This document shows, one piece after another, positions 43,256-50,988 of a stretch of 64,000 nt of DNA. Source of the stretch: Paraburkholderia sediminicola (GTDB lineage Bacteria > Pseudomonadota > Gammaproteobacteria > Burkholderiales > Burkholderiaceae); NCBI RefSeq assembly GCF_902859805.1, contig NZ_CADIKC010000009.1, positions 124,001 to 188,000 on the forward strand, given 5' to 3'. The translations under genes and the position numbers were made by a program. Numbering within the stretch: position 1 is the first letter of the stretch; the number at the start of each line of letters is the position of its first letter. The notes under the pieces are model-generated. The model saw nothing but the letters and a program-made list of their open reading frames with translations. It was not told the origin of the DNA and searched no databases.

Positions 43256-43297
43256 CAGCCTGATCGTTCATGCTGCACTTTACGGGGAGTAACCGCT

Positions 43298-44284
43298 GTG
43301 GCTGTGTTTGATGTCGATGAAATTGTTCACGCGCTTCAGACGGTCCGCCAGCAATGGCGCGAAGTGCAGAAGCGCTCGCTCGAGCCAGGCGGGCGCGAAT
43401 TGCCGGGGCGCGAAGCGCTCTCGGAGGTCATCGACACGCTGAAGGGCGTGCTCTTTCCGATGCGGCTCGGACCGCCCGACCTTCGTCAGGAAAGCGAAAA
43501 CTTCTATGTCGGGCACGCGCTCGACGCCGCGCTGCATGCGTTGCTGAGTCAGGCGCGTCTGGAGCTTCACTACCGCAGCCGCCATCAACCGCCGCCCGCC
43601 GCCACGATCGAGGCGCAGGCAGGTATCGCCGTGCGCGCTTTCGCGGCGCGTTTGCCGGCGATTCGCAGCTTGCTCGATAGCGACGTACTAGCCGCGTTTC
43701 ACGGCGACCCGGCGGCCGGCAGCGTGGATGAAGTCCTGCTGTGCTACCCCGGCGTGCTGGCGATGATCCACCACCGGCTCGCTCATGAACTGTACGGGTT
43801 GGGGCTGCCGCTGCTGGCGCGCATCATCGCCGAACTCGCGCATGCGCAGACCGGTATCGACATTCATCCAGGCGCGCGGATCGGCGCGGGGTTCTTCATC
43901 GATCATGGGACGGGTGTGGTGATCGGCGAAACGGCCATCATCGGCGAACGCGTGCGGCTCTATCAGGCCGTTACGCTGGGCGCGAAGCGTTTTCCGCGCG
44001 ACGCGCAGGGACATCTGGAAAAGGGCCATGCGCGTCATCCGATCGTCGAGGACGACGTCGTGATTTACGCGGGCGCCACCATTCTTGGACGCGTCACGCT
44101 CGGGCAGGGCGCGGTGATCGGCGGCAACGTGTGGGTCACGCAGGATGTCGCGCCCGGTTCGCACGTGACGCAGGCCGTGTCTCGCAACGAAGGCACCGGC
44201 GCCGCGACCGCGGCAGTCCGCGAACGGCCGCCGCGCGATCAGGAGGCAGTCGCGGAGCCCGCCACGGCCGGGGCGGCTCGATGA
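43298..44284 (+). CDS. epsC: Serine O-acetyltransferase (EpsC type)
   Basis: The product is 328 residues with a GTG start after GGGGAGTAACCGCT. The N-terminal helical domain includes AFHGDPAAGSVDEVLLCYPG and MIHHRLAHELYGLGLPLLAR. The left-handed beta-helix follows with DIHPGARIGAGFFIDHGTGV, VIGETAIIGERVRLYQAVTL and the catalytic His/Asp pair, plus ILGRVTLGQGAVIGGNVWVT. It makes O-acetylserine, the carbon skeleton for cysteine. Placed beside an encapsulin/cysteine desulfurase pair, it probably supplies cysteine to be desulfurated. The C-terminal 35 residues are Ala/Arg/Glu-rich and probably disordered. Its stop overlaps the next start (ATGA). Confidence 0.93.
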   Translation: MAVFDVDEIVHALQTVRQQWREVQKRSLEPGGRELPGREALSEVIDTLKGVLFPMRLGPPDLRQESENFYVGHALDAALHALLSQARLELHYRSRHQPPPAATIEAQAGIAVRAFAARLPAIRSLLDSDVLAAFHGDPAAGSVDEVLLCYPGVLAMIHHRLAHELYGLGLPLLARIIAELAHAQTGIDIHPGARIGAGFFIDHGTGVVIGETAIIGERVRLYQAVTLGAKRFPRDAQGHLEKGHARHPIVEDDVVIYAGATILGRVTLGQGAVIGGNVWVTQDVAPGSHVTQAVSRNEGTGAATAAVRERPPRDQEAVAEPATAGAAR

Positions 44285-44556
44285 GCGTGCTCGTCAGAGA
44301 CTTCGGCGCCGCGGTGCGGCGCTTTCGTGAGGCGTCCGGCTGGTCGCAGGAGCAATTGGCCGAGCACGCCGGACTCAACCGGTCTTATGTCGGCGAGATC
44401 GAACGCGGTTCTGCGATCGCGTCGATTGTCACGCTCGACAAGCTTGCCCGTGCTTTCAACGTGCCGGTTGAACGCCTGCTCAGTCATTCGTCCGATGGCG
44501 TGAGCGTTGCCGCGCGCCCACATTCCACACGCGTCGATCCTGCATCTGCCCGTTAG
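44281..44556 (+). CDS. XRE-family DNA-binding regulator
   Basis: The product is 91 residues, starting at 44281 in an ATGA overlap with the acetyltransferase. The helix-turn-helix covers residues about 10-65: FGAAVRRFREASGWSQEQLA, AGLNRSYVGEIERGSAIASI and LDKLARAFNVPVERLL. There is no effector domain. Being coupled to the acetyltransferase and 108 bases before the encapsulin promoter, it is the best candidate to regulate the shell and cargo genes, perhaps in response to cysteine or sulfur status through a partner. Confidence 0.9.
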   Translation: MSVLVRDFGAAVRRFREASGWSQEQLAEHAGLNRSYVGEIERGSAIASIVTLDKLARAFNVPVERLLSHSSDGVSVAARPHSTRVDPASAR

Positions 44557-44582
44557 GCCGCTGCTTTGCCGTCTATAGCATG

Positions 44583-44611
44583 TTGAACGGCCAGGGGCGT
44601 CTTCCCATAAT
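44583..44611 (+). promoter_or_regulatory. Sigma70 promoter of the encapsulin operon
   Basis: TTGAAC (44583-44588) and CATAAT (44606-44611) are separated by exactly 17 bases. The start site would be near 44618, leaving a roughly 47-base leader with a GGAG ribosome site before the shell ATG. Confidence 0.7.
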
Positions 44612-44664
44612 CAGATTCGTTCATAAGCTTTCCCGTTTTTCTTCTATCAATCCTGGAGCAACAG

Positions 44665-45597
44665 ATGACAGCAACAGTCGGCGGCCTGACGGCGCTCGGC
44701 GATACCGCAGCACGGCAACTAGCCAATGCCACCAAAACCGTTCCGCAACTCGCCACGATCACGCCGCGCTGGCTCACTCATCTGCTGCAATGGCTGCCGG
44801 TCGAGGCGGGCATCTATCGTCTGAACCAGGTGAAGAATCCTGAAGCCGTCAAGGCGGCCTGCACCGCGCGTGAAGATGAAAGCATTCTGCCGCGCACCTT
44901 CGTGCCGTACGAAGAGCAACCGCGTGAGTACTTCCTGAATGCGGTGAGCACCGTGCTCGACGTGCATACGCGAATCTCGGATCTGTACAGCAGCCCGCAC
45001 GATCAGATCAAGGAACAACTGCGCCTTACGATCGAAACGATCAAGGAGTTGCAGGAAAGCCAGCTCATCAACAATCCGGACTACGGCCTGCTCGCGAACG
45101 TGGCCGAAGAACAGCGCGTGTTTCCGCTGACCGGTGCGCCGACGCCCGACGATCTCGACGAATTGCTGACCAAGGTCTGGAAAGAGCCGGCGTTCTTCCT
45201 GACGCATCCGCTCGCGATTGCCGCCTTCGGCCGTGAATGCACGCGCCGTGGCGTGCCGCCGCCGACGGTCAGCCTGTTCGGCTCGCAGTTCCTGACGTGG
45301 CGTGGCATTCCGCTGATTCCGTCGGACAAGGTGCCGGTTGCCGACGGCAAGACCAAGATCCTGCTGCTGCGCGTGGGCGACAAGCGCCAGGGCGTGGTCG
45401 GTCTGTTCCAGCCGGGCGTGGCCGGCGAACAGGGCCCGGGTCTGTCGGTCCGCTTCATGGGCATCAACAATCATGCGATCGCGTCGTATCTGATCTCGCT
45501 CTATTGCTCGCTCGCGGTGCATTCGCCGGACGCGCTGGCAGTTCTCGATGACGTGGAGATCGGCAAGTACCATGACTACCCAGACACCTACAAGTAA
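44665..45597 (+). CDS. Family 2A encapsulin shell protein (SrpI-like)
   Basis: The product is 310 residues. It matches the family 2A encapsulin shell as I know it from SrpI: the N-terminal extension with LATITPRWLTHLLQWLPVEA, then YRLNQVKNPEAVKAACTARE, REYFLNAVSTVLDVHTRISD, the HK97-fold body with WKEPAFFLTHPLAIAAFGRE and VSLFGSQFLTWRGIPLIPSD, and the C-terminal SLYCSLAVHSPDALAVLDDV. No cyclic-nucleotide-binding insert is present, which separates 2A from 2B. Family knowledge: such shells self-assemble into roughly 25-nm icosahedra and enclose a cysteine desulfurase. The next gene encodes exactly that cargo, overlapping by 26 bases. Confidence 0.95.
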   Translation: MTATVGGLTALGDTAARQLANATKTVPQLATITPRWLTHLLQWLPVEAGIYRLNQVKNPEAVKAACTAREDESILPRTFVPYEEQPREYFLNAVSTVLDVHTRISDLYSSPHDQIKEQLRLTIETIKELQESQLINNPDYGLLANVAEEQRVFPLTGAPTPDDLDELLTKVWKEPAFFLTHPLAIAAFGRECTRRGVPPPTVSLFGSQFLTWRGIPLIPSDKVPVADGKTKILLLRVGDKRQGVVGLFQPGVAGEQGPGLSVRFMGINNHAIASYLISLYCSLAVHSPDALAVLDDVEIGKYHDYPDTYK

Positions 45598-47617
45598 GCC
45601 CATGGATAGCGTCCTGCCGCACGATGTGCCGACGGGTCCGCCCGCGGGTTTGCCTGATCCGGCGACATTGGCGTCGCTCGCCAATGCGTTCTTCTCGGCG
45701 CTGCCGGGCAACGCGCCGCAAGTAGGCGGTGCGCCCGACGTGGCCGCCACGCTGCCGTTCACGGCGCCCGTGACCAGCGAGATCAGCAATCCGGCTCCGG
45801 CCGGTTCCCCGCTTGCGGGCCCCGGCGGCGCGGGCACGGGCGTGCCTGGTGCAGCGTTGCCGCAGGGGCAGGTGCCGGGGGGCAACCTGTTGCCGTCAGC
45901 ACCTACGCATGTGCTGTCGTTGGGGAATCGCGCGCCTGCGTTGGCGCCTCATGGTGTTGCGCAGAACGGCTTGCCGGATAGCGCGGTGACCGTTGCGCCG
46001 GCGCTCGATCCGCGCTTTGGCGGGGCGGCGCTGGGTGTGCCTGAAGCACACGGTGCGCAGCGTCCGTCAGCGAGTGGTGCAGCGCCTGCGTCGCCTTATT
46101 ATTTCCTGGGCGAAACGGCGCAAGCCCGGACATCGACGGTCGCGTCGCCGGATATCGTCGTGCCGGGTTGGAACGAAGTCAGCGCGCAATCGCTCGGACT
46201 CCCTGGTGTCGATCAGCCGCTCGCCGAGCAGCGTTTCCCGTACGACAGGCCGGCAGCATCGCAAGCGGCTCCAAACGTCGCACCGGCGCAGCACACCGGC
46301 GGCTCGCATTATTTCCTGAATCTGAATGAGGGATCGCAGTTTCCCGGGCACACTTCCACCACAACGGACAGCGTGCCGCATGCCGGGCCGTCAGCGCATC
46401 CTCCGTTCGATGTGAATGCAATTCGCCGGGACTTTCCGATTCTGCAGGAACGCGTGAACGGCCGTCAGTTGGTGTGGTTCGACAATGCCGCGACCACGCA
46501 CAAACCGCAGGCGGTGATCGATCGGCTCGCATATTTTTACGCGCATGAAAACTCGAACATCCATCGGGCTGCCCATGCACTGGCCGGCCGCGCCACGGAT
46601 GCGTACGAAGCCGCACGCAGCAAGGTGCAGCGTTTCATCGGCGCGGCCTCGCCGGAGGAAATCATCTTCGTGCGCGGCACCACCGAAGCGATCAACCTGG
46701 TCGCGAAGACGTGGGGCGTGAAGCATGTCGGCGAGGGGGACGAGATCATCGTCTCGCATCTGGAGCATCACGCCAACATCGTGCCGTGGCAGCAGCTTGC
46801 CGCGCAAACCGGCGCCAAACTGCGCGTGATTCCGGTCGACGACAGTGGCCAGGTTTTGCTCGACGAATATCGTCGGCTGCTCAATGACCGGACGAAGATT
46901 GTGTCGGTCACGCAGGTGTCGAACGCGTTGGGCACCGTGGTGCCGGTCAAGGAGATCGTCGAGTTGGCGCATCGTGCTGGTGCGAAGGCGTTGGTTGACG
47001 GTGCTCAGTCTGTGTCGCATATGCGGGTAGACGTGCAGGCGCTTGACGCGGATTTCTTCGTGTTCTCGGGGCACAAGGTGTTCGGTCCAACGGGCATCGG
47101 CGTGGTCTACGGCAAGCGCGCGATTCTGGAAGATATGCCGCCCTGGCAGGGCGGCGGCAACATGATCGCGGATGTCACCTTCGAGCGCACCGTATTCCAG
47201 CCTCCGCCGAATCGCTTTGAAGCGGGCACGGGCAATATCGCCGATGCAGTAGGGCTGGGAGCCGCGATCGACTACGTTCAGCGCGTGGGCATCGAGAATA
47301 TCGCGCGCTATGAACACGATCTGCTGGCCTATGCGACGAGCGTGCTGCAGCCCGTGCCTGGTGTGCGCCTGATTGGCACGGCGCGCGACAAGGCCAGTGT
47401 ATTGTCCTTTGTGTTGAAGGGCTACGAGACCGAGGAAGTCGGGCAGGCGCTGAACGAAGAGGGCATCGCCGTGCGCTCGGGACATCATTGCGCGCAGCCG
47501 ATTTTGCGGCGCTTTGGCGTGGAGGCGACGGTGAGGCCGTCGCTTGCGTTCTACAACACCTGCGATGAAGTCGATGCGCTGGTGTCGGTCGTGCGTCGGC
47601 TGTCTTCGCGACGTTAG
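45572..47617 (+). CDS. Encapsulated cysteine desulfurase with N-terminal cargo domain
   Basis: The product is 681 residues. The first 275 or so are Pro/Ala/Gly/Ser-rich and disordered, with two related aromatic motifs, SPYYFLGE (Y176-E181) and SHYFLNLNE (Y247-E253). From Phe279 the chain is a group II (SufS-like) desulfurase: FDNAATTHKPQAVIDRL, NSNIHRAAHALAGRATDAYE, HLEHHANIVPWQ, PLP-binding Lys502 in FSGHKVFGPTGIG and catalytic Cys640 in VRSGHHCAQPILRRF. It removes sulfur from cysteine as a Cys persulfide. The long N-terminus is the known type of encapsulation signal for family 2A shells. The start at 45572 overlaps the shell gene; ATG at 45602 is an alternative. Confidence 0.95.
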   Translation: MTTQTPTSKPMDSVLPHDVPTGPPAGLPDPATLASLANAFFSALPGNAPQVGGAPDVAATLPFTAPVTSEISNPAPAGSPLAGPGGAGTGVPGAALPQGQVPGGNLLPSAPTHVLSLGNRAPALAPHGVAQNGLPDSAVTVAPALDPRFGGAALGVPEAHGAQRPSASGAAPASPYYFLGETAQARTSTVASPDIVVPGWNEVSAQSLGLPGVDQPLAEQRFPYDRPAASQAAPNVAPAQHTGGSHYFLNLNEGSQFPGHTSTTTDSVPHAGPSAHPPFDVNAIRRDFPILQERVNGRQLVWFDNAATTHKPQAVIDRLAYFYAHENSNIHRAAHALAGRATDAYEAARSKVQRFIGAASPEEIIFVRGTTEAINLVAKTWGVKHVGEGDEIIVSHLEHHANIVPWQQLAAQTGAKLRVIPVDDSGQVLLDEYRRLLNDRTKIVSVTQVSNALGTVVPVKEIVELAHRAGAKALVDGAQSVSHMRVDVQALDADFFVFSGHKVFGPTGIGVVYGKRAILEDMPPWQGGGNMIADVTFERTVFQPPPNRFEAGTGNIADAVGLGAAIDYVQRVGIENIARYEHDLLAYATSVLQPVPGVRLIGTARDKASVLSFVLKGYETEEVGQALNEEGIAVRSGHHCAQPILRRFGVEATVRPSLAFYNTCDEVDALVSVVRRLSSRR

Positions 47618-47623
47618 TGAAAT

Positions 47624-47653
47624 GCGGCGGCCGTTAATTACGTTCGCCGCTTT
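47624..47653. terminator. Weak bidirectional terminator candidate
   Basis: gcggcg (47624-47629) and cgccgc (47645-47650) flank an AT-rich loop and are followed by TTT. It sits in the 49-base gap between two converging genes. Confidence 0.4.
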
Positions 47654-47666
47654 CCTACGCCTTCAT

Positions 47667-47945
47667 TCAGGCAATCCCCGCCAGATAATCCCACGGATAG
47701 ATCCCCTGCGCGTGTCCGTCACTGAACGCAATCTGCACGCCGTAGCCCATCGGCTGCATGTCGACAATCGCGAGGTGCGGCTCGATTCGCGCAGCCTTGC
47801 CCGAATGCGTCAAGCGACGGCATGTCGAGCAAGGGCATCGCTCTCGCAGCGTGGCGTTGTCGATCCACTGCGTCTGGCCATCACGCCACGTCAGGGACAG
47901 TCGCTCTGTCGCGGCATGAATCGTCACGTGTTCGGGTGCGTTCAT
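47667..47945 (-). CDS. DUF971 (gamma-butyrobetaine hydroxylase-like N-terminal domain) protein
   Basis: The product is 92 residues. The domain shows LSLTWRDGQTQWIDNATLRE, the Cys motif CPCSTCRR, HLAIVDMQPMGYGVQIAFSD and the ending GIYPWDYLAGIA. This is a stand-alone DUF971, a small zinc- or Fe-S-related domain often found near iron-sulfur assembly genes. It is last of a GntR-led operon and its ATG overlaps the preceding stop (TAATG). Confidence 0.88.
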   Translation of the reverse strand: MNAPEHVTIHAATERLSLTWRDGQTQWIDNATLRERCPCSTCRRLTHSGKAARIEPHLAIVDMQPMGYGVQIAFSDGHAQGIYPWDYLAGIA

Positions 47946-48970
47946 TAGTTTGCCGTTTCAATCTGTGCTAACGCTATCCGTGCGGCCTTGCGTACTTCCG
48001 GATCGGGATCGGTCGCGGCTGCGTGCAAGGCCGGCAACGATGCTGTGTCGCCCAGTTCTCCGAGCGACAAGGCCGCTTCCTTGCGCAGATTGCTGATCGC
48101 ATGTGTGAGCACCGTGGCGACCGCCGTGCTCGCGGTGGCGGTTGCGGTTGCGCTTGTGTTTGCGTTTGCATCGCCGAGTTTGCCCAACGCGCGGACTGCC
48201 TGTAAACGGACTTGCCAGTAGTCGTCGTTGAGCGCTGCGATCAACGCACCCTGTGCGCCCGAAGCGCGCAGTTTGCCGAGCGTGGCCGCCGCTTCTTCCC
48301 GAACCTGCCACGCGGCATCGCGCAACGCACTCAGCAACGCGGCGATGGTTTCGTCCGTCGCTGCTGCGCCGATGCCCAACGCGCCGATTGCCGCGCGCCG
48401 CACGGCGGCGCTCGGGTCCTGCGCGGCAATGGCGGTAAGAGGGCCAAGCGCTCGCCCGCTTTTCAACCAGCCGAGCACGCTTACGGCTTCGAGCCGCACA
48501 CCGTCCTCGTTCGCGCTCAGCGCGGCTAGTGCGGGTTCCAACGCGCCTTCATAACGTAGTTCGCGTAGACCGCGAAGCGCAGCCTGACGCACGAACGGAT
48601 CGTCATGCGTGGTCCACGGCGCGAGCAGTGGTCCGGATTGCGGGTCCTTCAGATTGGACAGACTCTGCGCGGCTGCGTCGCGGACATCTTCCGCATGATC
48701 CGCCAGCGCTTCGCATAGCGCCTCAACCGCATCGGCGCGCTCCCATGCACCGAGCACCTCGGCGGCCTGAGCCCGAACGTCCGATGAGGTGTCGGTGCGT
48801 AACGCGGCGACAATCGGTCCGAGTACGGCTTCGTCTTCGAGGTCGGCGAGCGCAAGGAGGGCGATGCGGCGCACGGCGGCATCCGCGGACGCGAGGCGCG
48901 GCAGGATTTCGGCGGCTTCCGGATCGAGGGAATCGGGGTCGAACGTCAGCGGAAGCGAAATATCGGTCAT
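47945..48970 (-). CDS. HEAT-repeat protein
   Basis: The product is 341 residues. The start MTDISLPLTF at 48970 avoids an upstream in-frame stretch overlapping the ferredoxin gene. About nine HEAT/PBS-lyase-type repeats of roughly 31 residues fill the chain (for example LADHAEDVRDAAAQSLSNLK and LSALRDAAWQVREEAAATLG). A low-complexity Asn/Ala/Thr insert (about residues 268-290, around nt 48110-48170) interrupts the array. HEAT proteins of this kind act as scaffolds or chaperone-like partners for metalloproteins. Here the partners are probably the ferredoxin and the flavoprotein in the same operon. Confidence 0.85.
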   Translation of the reverse strand: MTDISLPLTFDPDSLDPEAAEILPRLASADAAVRRIALLALADLEDEAVLGPIVAALRTDTSSDVRAQAAEVLGAWERADAVEALCEALADHAEDVRDAAAQSLSNLKDPQSGPLLAPWTTHDDPFVRQAALRGLRELRYEGALEPALAALSANEDGVRLEAVSVLGWLKSGRALGPLTAIAAQDPSAAVRRAAIGALGIGAAATDETIAALLSALRDAAWQVREEAAATLGKLRASGAQGALIAALNDDYWQVRLQAVRALGKLGDANANTSATATATASTAVATVLTHAISNLRKEAALSLGELGDTASLPALHAAATDPDPEVRKAARIALAQIETAN

Positions 48971-48999
48971 GAGTTGAGTGGTGTCTTGAGGGTTCGCTA

Positions 49000-49245
49000 C
49001 TAGCGCAGCAGATAAGGAATGTCGACCCTGACCGCATTGGTCGGGCAATCCTTCTCGCACGGCATGCAGTACCAGCATTCGTCGAACTTCATGTAGGCCT
49101 TGCCTTTGGTCAGGTCGATCGCGAGCAGGTCGAGCGGGCATACATCCACGCAGACGGTGCAGCCTTTGTCGGCGATGCATTTGTCTTCGTCGATCGTGAC
49201 CGGCGCTGCGCTGCGCTGGAAAATGTTGTGCGGTGTCGTAGACAT
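49000..49245 (-). CDS. Two-cluster 4Fe-4S ferredoxin (AprB-like)
   Basis: The product is 81 residues. Two cluster motifs are visible: Cys23, Cys29, Cys32, Cys36 (CIADKGCTVCVDVCP) and Cys57, Cys60, Cys63, Cys67 (CWYCMPCEKDCP). The first cluster has the wider C-x5-C spacing seen in AprB-type electron-transfer subunits. It sits nine bases after the flavoprotein gene, so it presumably passes electrons to or from that subunit, as AprB does for AprA. Confidence 0.92.
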   Translation of the reverse strand: MSTTPHNIFQRSAAPVTIDEDKCIADKGCTVCVDVCPLDLLAIDLTKGKAYMKFDECWYCMPCEKDCPTNAVRVDIPYLLR

Positions 49246-49254
49246 GGTGGCTCC

Positions 49255-50988
49255 TTAGGCGTCGGCCAGCGCGGGCTCGCCGATGCGCAGGTTCTGATAG
49301 GCGTGACTCTCGTGGGTGTCGAGCGGCACCACGTACGGCTCGACAGCGCGTTTTTCGCTGACCATGCGGCCCGCTGCATCTTTCTTCAGATGCGTGTGGC
49401 AGAACCACTCGGCGTCATTACGCTGCGGATAATCGACGCGATGGTGGTACAGCCCCCAGCGGCTTTCCGTGCGATACAGCGACGCATGGGCCGCCATTTC
49501 GGCGCAGTCGCGAATCGCCCGCACTTCCGCGGCGCGCATCAGTTCGTGCGGATTGTCGGCTTTGATCTGGTCGATGTCGGTGGCGATTTCCGCGAAACGT
49601 TGCAGGCCGATTTCCATCTTGCGCGTGACCTTCGGCGGCTGAAGATAGTCGTTCACCATGCGGCGCAGCTTGTATTCGACTTGCGCCGGTGCAAGCCCTG
49701 TCTCGCGTTCGAGCGGTGCATAGATCCGCGCCCGTTCGGCTTCGATCTGCCCGTTATCGAGCGCTGCATGCTCACGGCCCTCGACGTACTGCGCCGCGTT
49801 CTGCCCCGCGAACCAGCCGTAGGTGAACGCACCGAGCATGTAGTTGTGCGGTACCGCAGCCATGTCGCCGGCAGCGTAGAGACCGGCGACCGTGGTCTCC
49901 GCGCGCTCGTTCACGTAGACGCCCGACGCGCTATGGCCGCTGCAAAAACCGATCTCCGAGATGTGCATCTCGATCATCTGCTGCCGGTAATCGGTGCCGC
50001 GTCCCGCATGAAATCGTCCGCGGCTCGGGCGCTCATTCGTGTGCAGAATCTGCTCGATCGTTTGAATGGTTTCTTCCGCGAGATGGTCGAGCTTCAGAAA
50101 TACCGGGCCGTTGCCGCTTTGGAGTTCCTGATAGAACTCCCACATCATCTGGCCGCTCCAGTAGTCGCATTCGATGAAACGCTCACCTTTGCCGTTCGCG
50201 GTGAAGCCGCCGAGGGGGCCCGTCACATAGGCGCAGGCGGGGCCGTTGTAGTCCTTGATCAGCGGATTGATCTGGAAGCACTCGAGGTTCGCTAGCGCCG
50301 CGCCCGCGTGATAGGCCATCGCGTAGCCGTCGCCTGCGTTGGTGGGATTCTCGTAGGTTCCCATCAGGTAGCCGGAGGACGGCAAGCCGAGCCGTCCTGC
50401 CGCCCCGCAGCTGAGAATGACGGCCTTCGCGCGCACCACATAAAAATCCGCCGTGCGGCAATCGAAGCCCAGCACGCCACACGCGCGCCCTTGCGCATCG
50501 GTCAGAACACGTGTCACGACGATGCGATTGGTAATCGCAATGCGCGCGCGTTTGAGCTGCCGGTAAAGCACTTTCTTGATGTCATGGCCTTCCGGCATCG
50601 GCAGAACATAGGAGCCCATGTGATGCACTTTCTTGACCGCATAGTCGCCCGTGCCGTCTTTTTCGAACTTCACGCCCCAGCGATCGAGTTCCTCGATGGT
50701 CTTGAAACTGTGCTGGGCGTACGCGTAGACGGCGGCCTGATCGACGATGCCGTCGTTGGCGATGGTGATTTCCTTGGTGTACTGCTCGGGTGTGGCGTGG
50801 CCTGGGATGATGGCGTTATTCAGACCGTCCATGCCCATCGAAATCGCGCCGCTGCGTTTGACATTGGCCTTTTCCAGCAGCAGTACCTTCAGATTCGGAT
50901 TCTGTTCCTTTGCTTTGACGGCAGCCATCGGACCCGCTGTGCCACCCCCAACGACGACCAGGTCGTACTCGATCACGTGCGTATTCAT
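49255..50988 (-). CDS. AprA/FrdA-like flavoprotein
   Basis: The product is 577 residues. The FAD-binding motif DLVVVGGGTAGPMAAVKAKE opens the chain, followed by EKANVKRSGAISMGMDGLNN, a capping region, and the FAD closing motif GLYAAGDMAAVPHNYMLGAF. A C-terminal helical segment is as in succinate dehydrogenase, fumarate reductase and adenylylsulfate reductase alpha subunits. Pairing with an AprB-like ferredoxin makes it closer to AprA than to FrdA by context, but this is not proof of APS reductase activity. It probably oxidises or reduces an organic or inorganic sulfur compound. ATGA overlap with the GntR gene. Confidence 0.9.
   Translation of the reverse strand: MNTHVIEYDLVVVGGGTAGPMAAVKAKEQNPNLKVLLLEKANVKRSGAISMGMDGLNNAIIPGHATPEQYTKEITIANDGIVDQAAVYAYAQHSFKTIEELDRWGVKFEKDGTGDYAVKKVHHMGSYVLPMPEGHDIKKVLYRQLKRARIAITNRIVVTRVLTDAQGRACGVLGFDCRTADFYVVRAKAVILSCGAAGRLGLPSSGYLMGTYENPTNAGDGYAMAYHAGAALANLECFQINPLIKDYNGPACAYVTGPLGGFTANGKGERFIECDYWSGQMMWEFYQELQSGNGPVFLKLDHLAEETIQTIEQILHTNERPSRGRFHAGRGTDYRQQMIEMHISEIGFCSGHSASGVYVNERAETTVAGLYAAGDMAAVPHNYMLGAFTYGWFAGQNAAQYVEGREHAALDNGQIEAERARIYAPLERETGLAPAQVEYKLRRMVNDYLQPPKVTRKMEIGLQRFAEIATDIDQIKADNPHELMRAAEVRAIRDCAEMAAHASLYRTESRWGLYHHRVDYPQRNDAEWFCHTHLKKDAAGRMVSEKRAVEPYVVPLDTHESHAYQNLRIGEPALADA

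Noticed and set aside
48971..49408. Upstream in-frame extension of the HEAT-repeat gene
   Set aside because: It overlaps the ferredoxin gene in another frame and has no repeat character.
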